Of a DNA stretch of 64,000 nucleotides, positions 9,521 to 21,492 are shown in pieces. Every line of letters starts with the position of its first letter. Position 1 is the stretch's first letter. Location: NCBI GenBank assembly GCA_023376005.1, contig CM042160.1, forward strand, positions 83,362,272 through 83,426,271. The letters are read 5' to 3'. Source of the stretch: Doryteuthis pealeii. Its lineage: Eukaryota > Mollusca > Cephalopoda > Myopsida > Loliginidae. The notes under the pieces were generated by a model that was not told the DNA's origin, made no database searches, and saw nothing but the letters and a program-made list of their open reading frames with translations. The translations under genes were made by a program, and so were the position numbers.

Positions 9521-10540
9521 GCCACTTATATTTATGGACTTCACCAAAATCAGCAGCAAGCATTGACCAATGAAACAACAACATAGAATGCATTTAAGGC
9601 CATTGGTTATTGCCCTGAAATCAGTTGCTAACTGGGTTTAATACCAGAAGGACTATGACTGGATTCTCTGCTACAAGTACACTCTTGTTCTACCCAGGAT
9701 TTCAAGGAATACGACTAGATTCTCTGCTACAAGGAGTACACTCTTTTTCTACCTAGGATTTCAATACAACAGAATTTCTAATATTGAGACCACACCCATT
9801 GGATTTACCAATAGGAGACCTAAATGCCTAAAATAGTGACCAGAATAGTAACAATATAGCAACAAAGATGAGAACAACAGTCTGAAAAATCTAAATAATA
9901 CAAAATATCAATCCTCATCTTGAAAATTCAGACAAGCAAATAAAGCGTTAATGAAATTGTTCTGAAACTCTTTGGGCAGATTGTACCAAACTACTTACAG
10001 CTTTTATCTACATAGCAAAATTCTCTTTCTGTCTCTCTTTCAAATTTATATAAAAGATTTTCAATAAAAATCACAGCAGTTGTGGAAGGGGTGCAGCAGC
10101 AGGAGGAGGGGGGTGCAAGACAGCTTTTTCGTCTCCCCTTGCGTTAACAATGATTATTAACTAAGATTAATCAATAGACAACTTTTATTTATTTATTTAT
10201 TTTTTTAAGTTGTGTCTCGCCACAAAGTAATGTATTCTCCCCCATCAAGGTATTTTTTTTTTCTCTTCCAAAAATGCTGTGGAGCTGAACCCTTTGTGAT
10301 GAATTGTGTCACTGAGGAGGAGGGGGGAAAAGAGGGGGGGGGAGCTATTTTCATTGGACAAATGAAAAGGTTCAATTCCACAACATGCTGATGATGATTT
10401 TGATCAGTTAGAGTAAAAATTCTGATTTAAAAAAAAAGAAAAAAGAAAGAAAAGGAAATGTGTAGAGAAAACGCAGCAGTGCAAATACAAAACTGCAAGT
10501 TTCAAGTGTTTTCTTTTGTCAGTTGTCAGAAAGCTAATAA
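9520..10540. other. Spacer without recognised gene
   Basis: A family E tail fragment lies at 9858-9935. A short duplication (GATTCTCTGCTACAAG) occurs at 9663 and 9719. G-rich and T-rich tracts follow at 10080-10350. No coding exon was identified. Confidence 0.4.
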
Positions 10541-10544
10541 TGAT

Positions 10545-10783
10545 CTAGAGAGAGAGAGAGAGAGAGAGAAGGAGAGAGAGAGAGGGGTGGAAGGCAGAGA
10601 GAGAAGTAAGGAGAGAGAGAGAGAGGGGTGGAAGGCAGAGAGAGAGGGGTGGAAGGCAGAGAGAGAAATAGGGAGAGAGAGGGGTGGAAGGCAGAGAGGG
10701 GCGGAAGGCAGAGGCACAGAGGAAGGGAGAGAGAGAGAGAGCACATAAGAAGGGGGGGAGAGAGTTCATGTGAAAGAGAGTGT

Positions 10784-10819
<36 letters not shown>

Positions 10820-11003
10820 CTTTCCAGCACGCAGACATGATTGAAGATAGGCACATGTTGAACAATATAAAAAAAAAGATGAAGAGACAAAGGATGATCT
10901 TTGTACTGCACAATTCAGTGGGTAACACATCCGACAAGTCCTTAAGAGAAAAAAAAGAAAAAAAAGAAAAAAAAAAAAGTGGGGGGGGACAGAGAGAGAG
11001 AAT
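10545..11003 (+). repeat. (GA)n microsatellite with GGGGTGGAAGGC interspersions
   Basis: (GA)n is interrupted at 10583-10710 by repeated GGGGTGGAAGGCAGAGAG units. It resumes at 10725-10815. A-rich and G-rich runs follow to 11003. The reading frames over it (poly Arg-Glu one way, poly Ser-Leu the other) are artefacts of the dinucleotide. Confidence 0.9.
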
Positions 11004-11019
11004 TAGCGGTTATTTATAG

Positions 11020-11590
11020 GATTTAAGAAGATTTGCCATGGTTTTAATTTTTCAATTGTTTTATTGATAAAATAAATTATTAAAAAAACAAAAACAATAA
11101 AAATACAAAACAGTAAGAATTACAATTTGTGAAGCTGTTTTGAAAGAGAATCACTTTATATATCAGTAAACTTTACCATTATTGGGAATCACTGTTTCCT
11201 TGAAAATAAGACCTAGTCTAACGTAGATATGGCATAGTTGAGGGCAATAACATTTCGGAGGATGATATGATTATTTTTGAATGAATTGTCATTAATGAGT
11301 TTTTAAATAAAAGAACATGATAATGGTAAATAAACTTTTGGGGAAACATGGTATAATCTCAATGTGTTAATCTTAAGACAGTAGAGGTGTGTGTTGTGCA
11401 ATGGTTATCATTATAGGAAATGAAATCAACAACCCAAACTCAAATTCTGGATGAGGCATTTTACTTTTATCTTTTGGAAAGGCATGATTGGAGTTTAAAC
11501 TCGCTTACTACAAAGCATGTTAACCACTACGCCACAGGGACACCCTCAAAGGGGATTGAGCAAATACATACAAGATAGTGTGAAACTAAA
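11020..11590. other. Spacer with a tRNA-SINE-like fragment
   Basis: 11390-11545 shows two tRNA-head-like pieces, one in each direction: TGCAATGGTTATCATTATAG with CTCAAATTCTGG, and TTTAAACTC..GTTAACCACTACGCC. It is probably two decayed SINE heads facing each other. The rest is unassigned AT-rich DNA. Confidence 0.4.
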
Positions 11591-11839
11591 ATCTCATATC
11601 AAATCTTGAAAGAATTATTAAAAAAATTAAACAGGATTTTTATTAAAAAATTTACCACCCATCAAAAAAATCCTAAAAATTTATTAAAAGAGGAGCCATT
11701 AATTTTAATAATCGAAACAGGATTTTCAGTTAGTGTCAAGCTGAATATATGGTTGGTTGGTTGTTTTACGGCATATCAACCCATTTTTGGGTTATTAATA
11801 CCCGATCAACTAGTGCCCATTTGCCCCCTATTACACAAA

Positions 11840-12085
11840 CCATTCAAGTAAGATGAACAAGACATGCTGGACACTGTTAGAGAAGCAAGGATGAACTCAT
11901 AAGTGATGCTCTCCTGTGGAAACCTATACATGGGCATGCCAGCGTGGGCCACCCAGCAAGGACCTACATCGATCAGCTCTGCACGGATTCAGGGGCAATG
12001 ACAGATAGAGATGGTTGGTGAGAGATTGTCATGGATATCTATGATGCCAGCACAACACGATGATGATAATGAATGCCAGATCAAG
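11840..12085 (+). mobile_element. LINE 3'-terminal coding fragment with (GAT)n tail
   Basis: The translated pieces match the C-terminal tail common to many invertebrate LINEs (GRPARTYIxQL-like, then DR.GW.). The nucleotide marker is AAGGACCTACATCGATCAGC. It is followed by a GATGATGAT-type tail. The frame is broken. Related pieces are at 22500-22790 (minus) and 51485-51570. Confidence 0.6.
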
Positions 12086-12448
12086 TTATTTTGCTAATCA
12101 AAGGTTGCTTACTAAACCTGTTGTTGTCTAAGTGGTCACCCAATTAAGTATTGAACAGGCTAAGTGCTGCTTAACTTGATCGTAATATGAATATATGGAA
12201 TAGCATACTATATCATTTGCTTTCTTGGTTGAACCAGAACTTTTCAGCACTCTTTCATACAAGTAACAAAAGACATTTTTTTTCTTCTTTTTAAACAGAA
12301 TTAACATTGGGGGAGAGAGTTCTAATTACGTTGAACTAAGTTCCAACTTTTTTTTGGCAAAGACAACACGCCATTTTGATTTTCTTGCCACAATCAAAAA
12401 GTGAAACATTTAACTCGTTCACAAATTCAATAAAGATTATTATAAAAT

Positions 12449-12760
12449 GTTGGTTGGTTGGATTTTACGGTATGTCAACCCTTGTTGGGTTATTTTATGC
12501 TGAAAACATTGTTTTATTCATTCTTGAGAGGCATTAAAAAATTTTTTTCAAAATATTTTTTAAATTCATTTCCTTGATGGGACCCTAACAGGTACTAACA
12601 CTCCGGGTCAGGGTGGACATGGGATTAATAGTTATGAAGGGGTACTCCACACTCCCCAGAGTTCCAGAACTGAAACTTCACTATTAGTTTAACATCATAG
12701 CCAGTTCCAATCTTACAAGCAACTTGTTACATAATTTATGTGGTAGCATAAATTATTGAC
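12449..12760 (+). repeat. Hairpin module plus family D fragment
   Basis: 12449-12502 is the hairpin module. 12585-12760 matches the start of family D (GGACCCTAACAGGTACTA, GGTCAGGGTGGAC), which is better preserved at 30640-31030 and 56700-57175. Confidence 0.6.
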
Positions 12761-12769
12761 AAACCCAGT

Positions 12770-13110
12770 AGAATAAGGGGCCATTGACTTTCAAATCAGA
12801 ACGTAGGCGGGTAGATTTCCGATGGAAAAATACCAGGACGTTGGTAACCTTGGCCCCAGAGGTGGGAATCTCGTGCGTCACATGCTACTGTGAAGTTGCT
12901 ACGTACCGTGCGGTGAATAAGGACATATATCTTACAAGAAAATCCAAGTCTTGTAGTTAGTTAATTGCAGGACTTAAAAACTAGCTCTTAAAAGAAGACC
13001 AGCTAGAAGCTAGACGACATGCCAAAGAAGTAGAAGATGAAAATACAGCCACTAGATGTAGAAAGAAGAAATGGAAACAAGTCTCAACTCGGCTCTGTCT
13101 GTGCGTCTCT
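12770..13110. other. Unassigned spacer
   Basis: This moderately complex sequence has no clear exon, repeat partner or RNA gene. No reading frame is convincing. Confidence 0.3.
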
Positions 13111-13239
13111 CTCTCTATGTTACACGAATACTCTCCCAATTATATACCCACAATGGGGTATATAACACTTTAAACTAGTTCTAACCAAAATGCTTTTGAT
13201 AGGGAAAATATCTTGTAGAGGAAAGAACTCAGATAAAAT

Positions 13240-13476
13240 CATTTTGGTTTCTTTCTTTAATGGCATACCAACCTTTTGTGGGTCATTTAATGCCAAAAAC
13301 ATCCTTGTAGAAGAACAATAGTGGGACTATTTAATTCATAGCTGGGAAATGAGGGGGTTCATACCTTTCCCAAGAGTATTAGTCCAAAAGTAAACAATAG
13401 AATAACTGGAGTTTGAATTCCCATACTACAATGTTGTAGTCCAGCATGTTAGTCACTAAGCTACAGAGACTTCCTC
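13240..13476 (-). mobile_element. tRNA-derived SINE, family C (tail is the hairpin module)
   Basis: The minus-strand head reads TAGCTTAGTGACTAACATG (A box) and GGGAATTCAAACTCC (B box). The tail is the hairpin module at 13240-13302, which links the module to a pol III SINE. Confidence 0.6.
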
Positions 13477-13769
13477 TAACAATTCTTACAAAAAAGATTT
13501 TATTCTGTGGGGGGAAAAAAAAGAAGTCCAGAGACACTAGTTAGCAAAACATTGAACTAAGAATGTTGGCAAAGTAACCATATCTACATTTTTAGACGGA
13601 CACGCATACAAAATAAATAAATAGATAAATAAATAATAAAAAAAGAGAAAAGACCATTCCAGCTTCAAATATGTTCAGAAACACTAATTAGCTAAAAAAA
13701 AAAAAACAAAACAAAAGACATTACTCAGCAAAAATTGACCTAACAACACTGGCCAAACTATGTTTTTTT

Positions 13770-13771
13770 AG

Positions 13772-13821
<50 letters not shown>

Positions 13822-13949
13822 TGAGAGAGAGAGAGAGAGAGAGAGAAAAAAGTGAGAGAGAGAGAGAGAGAACAAAAAACACTACCAAAAAATCTAGAGA
13901 CATTAGTTAGCAAAAATTGAACTAAGAACATTGGCCAAACTCTAAGTTT

Positions 13950-14013
<64 letters not shown>
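13770..14013 (+). repeat. (GA)n microsatellites flanking a duplicated segment
   Basis: Two (GA)n runs (13770-13872 and 13954-14013) follow related unique segments at 13555-13580, 13715-13770 and 13905-13950. These share CAAAAATTGA.CTAA.AACA, so a larger unit was duplicated in tandem. Confidence 0.8.
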
Positions 14014-14014
<1 letters not shown>

Positions 14015-14015
<1 letters not shown>

Positions 14016-15110
14016 CTCCTCCCAAAAACCGACTACTGCTTTATTCCGAATAAGATGACTCCAATTTGGGCCAAAGAGTTGGAAATTACACTTTATATTG
14101 GTTGTTAATTAATTATGTACAGATTAACCAAAGTTCAATATCAATCACACAGGGTTAAGTAGTTTGTCTGGTAAAACAAAAAACACATTAAAGCAGTTAG
14201 TGTTTTTAACATGGACATAATCCTTTCACATTTAGCATTTCTCAAAACAGAGGAGGGGCGGCGGGGGGGGGGGGGCGTAAAGTTAGAAATACTTATCTGA
14301 TTAAAGGATTAGTGTTTTTTTTACTAGATAATACCACATTATGCACAGGTTAATATTTGCTAAGATCAAACTAATGTAGATGTACATTCTAAGTGGTTGT
14401 ATATACTTAATTTTAAAAAAAAGTCCCTCACCCCCTAATGAGTAAAAGTGTTGACCTCCCCATCCCCAAGCACAGAAGTGACCAATGAGAATTAACAAGA
14501 AAAAGAGAACTTTTTCATATTGTGACTTCTGTCATTGTAGCAAATCATAGAGTGAAAGTGAAGAAACAAAAAAGATAGACAAATACTTAGACCTTGCCAG
14601 AGAACTGAAAAAAAACTGTGGAATATGGAGGTGTAAAGGTCGTACTAATTCTAATTGGGGCCCATGGAAAGATCCCCAATGAGTTGAAAATCAAAGGAAG
14701 AATGGAGACCATCCACACAACAACATTTTAAAAATCTGCTAGAATACACAGAAAAGTAATGGAGACCTGAGGAGACTTGCTGTCACACAACCTCCAGTGA
14801 ACCTCCTGCTAAAGCAGGTGTGAAGAACTCTCGTGGAGTCAAATGATAATAAACTAAACAGAGAAGAATTTGACAAATTTCTAAAAATGGATCCTCAATT
14901 CTTATTGGATAACTGTGACATTAATGAAAGTCTATAAATAAGAACGTCATATGGTGATCAATACTTCTTTTTTGGGGAAGTCTATAGCATTTGCGACTTT
15001 TCTGATTGGTTTCATCGAATAAAATCAACTGAGATTTGAGGAAGTGAAACATGCTGATTTTGGGAGAGGAGACCGCCCCCTGCCCCCCAAAAAAAGAAAA
15101 AGAAAGACAA
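14015..15110. other. Spacer without recognised gene
   Basis: It contains a G run (14255-14276) and AT-rich sequence. A segment at 14640-14870 is somewhat less AT-rich, but frames are interrupted and no splice-bounded exon was recognised. Confidence 0.35.
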
Positions 15111-15139
15111 ATCTAATCTATCTATATCTATTCTATACA

Positions 15140-15755
15140 CTAGTAAATATATGCACCCTCCAGGTGCAAGTATTTAAGTTTTAATGTAATGAAATATCGT
15201 ATTAAATTAGAAAGTCTAATAAGAATGCAGATAAAAATATTTGAAACAGAGTGGAGTTATAATAGAAAAATAGAAATGAAACTTACTCTTCCATCACTCC
15301 CGTCTTTCATTGCTGAATTTTACTTATTTAACTATTTAGTTAAATTAGGAAATAAAGAATAAAATTACTTATTTTTTCTTGTTAATGGATTTCATTTAGG
15401 ATTCATTGGAGAGATTTTTGCTTATATTCATTAAAATAAAACCAAACAGTTAGAAATCAATAATACTAAGCACATATTTAATAAAATCACATTTTTAATA
15501 TCAATATGCAAATTAGCCTTCCCGTTCACACTGCAAACCGCTATTTTTTGTATATATAAATACAATTGCATGTTATTAGTATGTAGATATGGACAACACT
15601 AATAAAACGGGGAAGAAAATTTTATTAATGATTGAGGTTTAAATATAAATAAAATCATGAAGAATGTGATGTAAATAACTCTGTTAATTGTAACTCGATT
15701 AGTAATATAGTTTCGGTTACAGACAGAAAAACACACAATCTCCATTATAATAAGA
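15140..15755 (-). mobile_element. Non-autonomous Helitron, full length
   Basis: On the minus strand it starts TCTTATTATAATGGAGA (15755) after host A. It ends CTAG (15143-15140) before host T. A hairpin GCACC-TGGAG-GGTGC lies 9 nt before the end (15153-15167). These TC start, CTAG end, A/T target and subterminal hairpin features define Helitrons. It encodes no Rep/helicase, so it must be mobilised in trans. Relatives are at 39976-40311 and 41113-42241. Confidence 0.8.
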
Positions 15756-16159
15756 TATATAAAGGGCAGTTGTGTGTATGTGTATGTCTGGAGGAAACTT
15801 TGAATATAAAACAACCAATGACAAAGTAAATATATATACACATTAAATATCGCCAGGGCTTGGTTTTTGAGCAAAAATAATAGAGATTTGATTTATATTC
15901 ATGAACATAATTAAAAAATAAAATTCAAATAGTAACAACATGGAATTTTTTTTTTTTGCATTTAATATTTTAAATAGGAGATATTAATATTTCTTTTCAG
16001 AAGGTCTGTGCACTTTTTCATCCGACACCTTACCTAACCAGATCAATGCAAGGTCTTTCTTAAATAGGGATTTTAATGGGGCATCCAGTAATAATGGATC
16101 TGCGAGAGTAACTTTTGCTCCCCCTCTCTACCCAGGTGATGCTGGGTAGTCGCTTCTAG
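15756..16159 (+). mobile_element. Non-autonomous Helitron, head-to-head with its neighbour
   Basis: The start region is TATATAAAGGGCAGTTGTG. It ends with the hairpin CTACCCAG-GTGATG-CTGGGTAG (16128-16149), then CGCTTCTAG, with CTAG at 16156-16159 followed by T. The TC of its 5' end is missing where it abuts the previous Helitron. Confidence 0.75.
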
Positions 16160-16259
16160 TTCTAAATAAATCCTAACTGTGCTTACAAGGCTAGAAACTT
16201 GAGACTAGAAAATCCATCATGAAATTCTTGGTGAACATCAAGTCTAAACAGTAACTACT

Positions 16260-17570
16260 AGGGTGAATCAAAAGTTTTGCAATATTTTGGTATGTGCTAG
16301 GCATGTAGTGTAGGCCCCCTAGGACTGCATGAATTACATATGTATGTCATGAGGGCTGCACAAGACAACTAAGTCTTTAAATCATACTTTTACATTAACA
16401 TATCAAAGTGATGATTGCTATCATTAATTTCTTTATTATCAACGAAAAAGTATTGTTAAAAAGAAAGGAAAAAAAGACTATTACTGACCAAGTTCAAATA
16501 ATAAGATGTACAAGTGTCACTGTCAATTATAGCCATGTGTTGATTGAAAGAAGGAGAAGGTAAGAGGAAAGACTCACTTCCTTTCATTGAGTGAGTTAGC
16601 CTTCTCTTTCCGCAACTCAAAGGAAGGGGTGAGAAACAATACATTGATAACAGACCGTTTCTTAACACATTGCCCTGATGAAAATAAACGACCATTTTCA
16701 CTCAAGAATTTTTTGAAAAAACTTTAAAAAATGGGGTACATATAAGTTTGCAGTCTGCGTGTTGGCTGCACCCGTGCTTACTGAGGACCGCATGCGGCCC
16801 ATGTAGCACGTGTTTGACATGCCTGTTGTAGTGCATCTATCACATGACCAAAGCAGTTTAAAATACACATTGTGAGGGTAGTTGGTGCGCTTTGCTTCAC
16901 TCCTAGTAGGGTGGGAAAATTGCATAGGTGAACGTGCAATGTATGTCTAATTTGGGAACTTATGATTTATGAGCTCAAACTGGGCCATAATTCAGTGGAA
17001 GCAACAGTGTTTAGCCCCACCTGTCCCCCAGCTACAGGCATTTACAGTGCCCATTTCTTCAATACTCTATGCTTTCATAAAGGCCACGGCATCTGCGGTG
17101 TCCCTTTTGGAGTGCACAGTAAGTGACAATCTTTATTCTTCAGTTAATAGCTGCAGACTACCTATAAAGTCTATTTTCTTTAGGACATTCTTCTATCCTG
17201 TTTTGTATTGTTTCTCAGTTAGACTTTACTTAGACAATAAAAGTCTGTTTGTTATAACTCTTTGTCAGGATTGGTTCAATATGTATGTTTATGTCACGTT
17301 GAAGACCCAACTATCATTTCATTTCCCACACTTAGTACAGTAATCAGATGGCCCAAGAAATTTTGCTGGAGTTGCAAGAATCTCAATGAACAGGCAAGGT
17401 CAGATTAAGCCTTAAGGGGGTGGATTCAGAGGCTGTGCTCAAAGCCACAGAAGTGATCTCAACATCTCATAATCCAGTGTGGTTTGTCACCTTCATGACC
17501 TCAGCAAAAGCATCTGGAGCTACCGTATTGCGTATCAAGTTACCAAAATATTACAAAACTTTATGTTTGA
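16260..17570. mobile_element. DNA transposon-like interval with inverted ends, containing a hAT copy
   Basis: The left end has AAAGTTTTGCAATATTTTGG (16271). The right end has ACCAAAATATTACAAAACTT (17543), its near reverse complement. The interior holds a hAT fragment (16297-16825) and a 124-codon open frame (16969-17343). That frame contains several hydrophobic stretches, but I cannot match it to any family. Whether the ends belong to one element is inferred. Confidence 0.45.
16297..16825 (-). mobile_element. hAT transposon, internally deleted copy
   Basis: The right terminus on the minus strand reads CAGGCATGTCAAACACGTG. The left terminus (CTAGGCATGTAGTGTAGGCC) matches the 3' end of the element at 28174-29136. 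An internal stretch is related to its non-coding part (TGTCATGAGGGCTGCAC). The transposase region is missing. Confidence 0.6.
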
Positions 17571-17852
17571 GTGAAACAGATTGACGTTATCACTTCTTTC
17601 TTTCTTATATATTTTCTATGTAGCATGTCCTTTTTCTTCCCTTTCTTTATAATAAAAATGGAAGGGTCCATTATTTAGCTGGAGTGACAACTCATATGAA
17701 ATAAGAATTCGGCAGTTAAGCAACACCAGATAATAAGGATTTACAATTTTAATGCATTTCATCTCATTTTTACCCAGGATGTTGCACGATGATAATAGTC
17801 GTATAATTTAGGAACACAAGTATCAATATATAGATTGGAAAAAATAAGTTGG

Positions 17853-18222
17853 ATGCATGGTGCAACAGATACAAGGGTTGAGTTGATAGTTCTAAGTGAC
17901 AATCATCTGTAAGTTGCAGGTTCAATCCTGGCCAAGGGTGATAATAACAGAATACTTAACATAGTTTAACAATTCTATCTGATCATGGTTAATGGAATAA
18001 AAAGTCTACCTCAGTGGATTGAATAAACAGTTTGGTTTGAATTTCCATGAAGGCTCCAGAATTTGACAAGAAGATTCCAGAGTTCAACAAGAAAAACCTG
18101 AAGAAGGCTGGAGAGCACATTGGCCGAAACGTTGTGTATATAACAATGAAGATGAGGACAATAGCCGAAAAATCCCCAAAATAAAAATTATGAAGCCTGA
18201 TTCCAAAAATTCAGACAAGTCT
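17853..18222 (+). mobile_element. tRNA-derived SINE, family E, most complete copy
   Basis: The tRNA-like head carries a B box GCAGGTTCAATCCTGGCC (17918-17935). About 170 bp later comes the conserved block CCTGAAGAAGGC..GGCCGAAACGTTGTGTAT. It ends in GATGAGGACAATAGCC and an A-rich end. Other copies are at 26845-27020, 47795-47966 and 51860-51946, with fragments at 9283-9520, 9858-9935 and 20745-20880. Paired bases around the GAAAC motif co-vary between copies. Confidence 0.65.
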
Positions 18223-18229
18223 AGGTCTG

Positions 18230-18811
18230 TATTTGGTCATCCTATTGGTAAGTGATGAAAATGCTGTTTCGCATAAATATGTTGTTGAAAAAGGTTTCAA
18301 CATTTTGACAAACTTTTGAGACAACAAACGCATATTCAGAAATCAAGCTAAGCCAAAATTTGGGGAGAAGTTGCTGTTTAAATTGAACTTTCATTGGTGT
18401 GTACGATTCACTATAAATATGAACTTGCATTTCTGTTGCTAATTGAATAATATAAGACATCCTTGCAGCATCTGCAGGCCCCTGCTCTTGACGTTGTGGA
18501 ACCTGGACCACATTTTACAAACTACAGTACAAATGCAGAATATTGCACAAGAGATAATATCATTAGAATTGCATTTTATGTATAAATAGCATTAGATTAT
18601 GGAAACTCCTGAAGTAGTCTAACCCTAACACTGACCTTAAAAATAACCCTAATCCTAGCATCTCAAAGTTTTCGGGTATTTCTGGGAAATGTAATGCTTT
18701 TTATATGTAATCTAATGATATCATCTCTTGTATATAATATCTAATGATATTTTGCATTAATACACAAACCCCTGTGTTAATGTATCATTTGAATCAATAA
18801 GATACTTAAAA
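18230..18811. other. Spacer, no gene identified
   Basis: An 89-codon minus frame at 18242-18511 has no recognisable domain. Short repeated pieces (ATCTAATGATAT) occur near 18710 and 18740. Confidence 0.35.
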
Positions 18812-19216
18812 TCTATACTTATATAAAGGGCAGTATGTTTGTATGTATGTCTGGTGGAAACTATGAAAAGAAAACAATTAATGACAAAGTAACTACATAT
18901 ATGCATTCATTATCACCAGATCTTGGTTTTTGAGAAAAAATAATGAAGATTTGATTTATATTCGGGAAGATAATTAAAAAATAAAACACACATGATAACA
19001 GCATAGAATCTTTTTGGCATTTGATATTGTAAATAGTAGACATTAATTTTTCTTTTTAGAGTGGCTGGATCAACGCAAGGTTGTTTTTTTTATGTAGGGA
19101 TTTTAATGGGGCATCCTGTGGTGATCCAAACTCATGATTCAGTGATAATAAATCTGCAAGACTAACTTTTAAAAAAATCCCCCTCTACCCTGGCAATGCC
19201 GGGTAGCCGTATCTAG
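18812..19216 (+). mobile_element. Non-autonomous Helitron, full length (405 bp)
   Basis: It starts TCTATACTTATATAAAGG after host A (18811) and ends CTAG (19213-19216) before host T (19217). The hairpin TACCC-TGGCAATGCC-GGGTA (19186-19205) lies 11 nt before the end. This is the reference copy for the diverged fragments at 1075-1925, 5460-5685, 7950-8148, 15756-16159, 35110-35226, 36060-36200, 37546-37700 and 62440-62645. Confidence 0.85.
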
Positions 19217-19419
19217 TAATTAAATAAAGCAATGAAATTGAATATTTATGAAAAACTACAAGATATTTGAGGAAGGCACAATGTAATTCATGTTTGCACA
19301 TGAGCTATGAACACAGACGATATGAATAATATGCTGATTGGAGGGTTCTATATTTTGAAGTAATCATCACATAAGATATTCAATAACATGAATAGAGATA
19401 GGATTTGTCTTCTGAATAT

Positions 19420-19680
19420 AATGCATTGGTGGTGTAATGGTTATTGTCAGAGGAAATGAACATGGTGACCAGGGTTCAAATCCTGGATGATACTGTTTAT
19501 ATTTCACACAACGCTAATAACCTTGGGAAAGGTATGAATCCAACTATGGCTAAATAGTAAGGCAGACTGTGCTCTTTAACCTTGATATGGCACCAGTCAA
19601 AGAGAAGGAAAAACTCTAAAATTCAAACCTGTTAAACTCGGCTTTATGAAAATGTATCCTGCTCGAGTGGAGCTGTCAGG
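19420..19680 (+). mobile_element. tRNA-derived SINE, family B, full length
   Basis: The head has TTGGTGGTGTAATGGTTATTG (A box within) and AGGGTTCAAATCCTGGATG (B box). The body has ACCTTGGGAAAGGTATGAAT and the tail has TGTATCCTGCTCGAGTGG. Confidence 0.8.
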
Positions 19681-19764
19681 TAAATACTATAGAATCTAAG
19701 ATATAACCCATTGTCTATCAGTACGTTAAAAGTAGATCATGTTTTGATTTTATTAAAACAAATG

Positions 19765-19983
19765 CATCAAGGGAGCCTACCCACTTTTTGCTAGTGCTAT
19801 ACCAGTGAGATTGTGTTTTTGTTTTTTGCTGAGGTGGAGAACAACACCTAACGTCAGTTACCTGATGCTGCTTTGCCGCACAGATCAGATTACCGAAGAT
19901 GTGGTACTCATGCGTTGAATTAGTGATGACCAATATTGAACCTGGAACCTTGCAATTCCTACCGACTGAGCTAAACCAGACCC
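19765..19983 (-). mobile_element. tRNA-derived SINE, family A (diverged)
   Basis: The copy runs from a tail near GCCTACCCACTTTTTGCTAG to a head near CTGAGCTAAACCAGACCC. The B box is shifted and the CGGTAGAGC region is partly deleted. Confidence 0.7.
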
Positions 19984-20039
19984 TTAGGGTAGCAGAACTA
20001 AAAATGAATTTTAAAAAGTTGAGCTGTGACAAATGGATG

Positions 20040-20095
20040 GGTTGGTTGGATTTTACGGTATGTCAACTTTTGTTGGGTTATTTTATGCCGAAGAC
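20040..20095 (+). repeat. Hairpin module copy
   Basis: GGTTGGATTTTACGGTATG is followed by the paired CAAC..GTTGGGTTATTTTATGCC. It stands alone just downstream of the family A SINE. Confidence 0.65.
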
Positions 20096-20229
20096 GTTTT
20101 CTTTTATCCATAAAATAATTTCATTCATAAAATGACCCATTTGGTTTATATGCAGTAAAATTCAACCACCAACATTTCCTTTTAAGTGTAAGATTAGACA
20201 AGTTTGGAAAATAGGATAAATTTAAAAAA

Positions 20230-21040
20230 AGGTAAACAAGTCTGATTATTAAAAAAAAAAAAAAAAAAAAAAGCAAATCACAAAGAATTGTAAAGAAGAG
20301 TTAATGAAGGACACTGCAGTAGCGAATGTGATTGACAGTGGCAGTTGTGAAAAAAACCAAAAAAAAAAACATGCTTCCCTTTTAAGTTCACAGGAAAAAA
20401 AGAAAAAAAACATTGGTTGGAATTTTTAAATGATAATACTAAAGAGTGCACAAAAAAAGAAAAGAAAAAAAGAAGTGCAATATGAGTGGGGGCAAAAAAT
20501 AAGTAAATATTAAAAGACAAAGAATTTTATTGGGTTATTTGGTGCAGACTAAATAAAACAGAATTAGAGATTTTCTTTATTTTTTTGTCTTTTTAACAAA
20601 TATTAGAATCTAAAGGAAATTGAGTCCTAAGATTTCTGAAATTACATACAGCATTAAAAAAGAAAAATTAAAAAAAATTAAAAATTAAAAATAAACACAC
20701 ACACACAAAAACTGGAATTTTAAAATATTTTTTAGATGGAGCTTGATGTGAATTATTTTGATTTTTTTAGACTGTTGTCCTCATCTTTATTTTGAAATAT
20801 TGAGTACATATTATTTCAAAATAAAGATGAGGAGAACAGCCCCAAAAATGAAAATAATACAAAAAAATCTGTCGAATCATTTTGGAAAGGAATTGAATTA
20901 TTGAAATTCAAATTGCGTAAAGAGAAAAACAATTCTCATTCAAACATTTTACAACAACAACAAAAAAAAAAAATCACTCATAACAACTAAAATCAGCAGC
21001 AGCAGCAGCTTCAATGTTTATGGGCAAATTTCCAAATTGA
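20230..21040. other. A/T-rich spacer with an inverted pair of family E tails
   Basis: 20745-20880 holds two family E ends in opposite orientation (GTTGTCCTCATCTTTATTTT and its complement). The remainder is homopolymer-rich and lacks coding potential. Confidence 0.5.
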
Positions 21041-21273
21041 AAGGGGGGTGGGGGGTGATAGAGATGGTAAGAGAAGCATAATGAAATTATATAACAAAAA
21101 TAAAAGAACATGTTTGTCTGCAGCCCCAAAACAAAAAAGGGTCCATACATTGCTGGATCCTAACACAAAATGGATGAAAGAAGAAAAGAACAAAGAAATA
21201 AAATGTCTTCATTGTTGGACATGTTTAGTCATTTCAGTTTTTTCTTTCTTGTTTTTTTCTTTTTTTGGGGGGG

Positions 21274-21492
21274 GGGGGCACCTGCCTAGGAATTGTAAGG
21301 TTCCAGGTTCGATACTGGTCCCCACCAACTCAGCGCATGACTAGCACAGATTGGGTAATCTGATCTGTGCGGTAAAGTGGGGAGCTAATGCTCTACCTCA
21401 GCAAAAAACAATCTCCTCTGTCTAGCACTAGCGAAAAGAGGATAGACTCCCTCACTCTCTGGCTGATATCGACAATAGGCCATTCTGCCGAG
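21274..21492 (+). mobile_element. tRNA-derived SINE, family A, 5' truncated
   Basis: It retains the B box GGTTCCAGGTTCGATACTGG and the full body to GACAATAGGCCATTCTGCCG. The A box is lost at a G run (21267-21278). Confidence 0.8.

Noticed and set aside
16969..17343. 124-codon open frame with hydrophobic stretches
   Set aside because: No homologue or domain recognised, no splice or promoter context, and it lies within repeat DNA. Kept only as part of a transposon-like interval.
18615..18655. CTAACCCTAA-like telomeric sequence
   Set aside because: Units are irregular (CCCTAACACTGACC) and too few.
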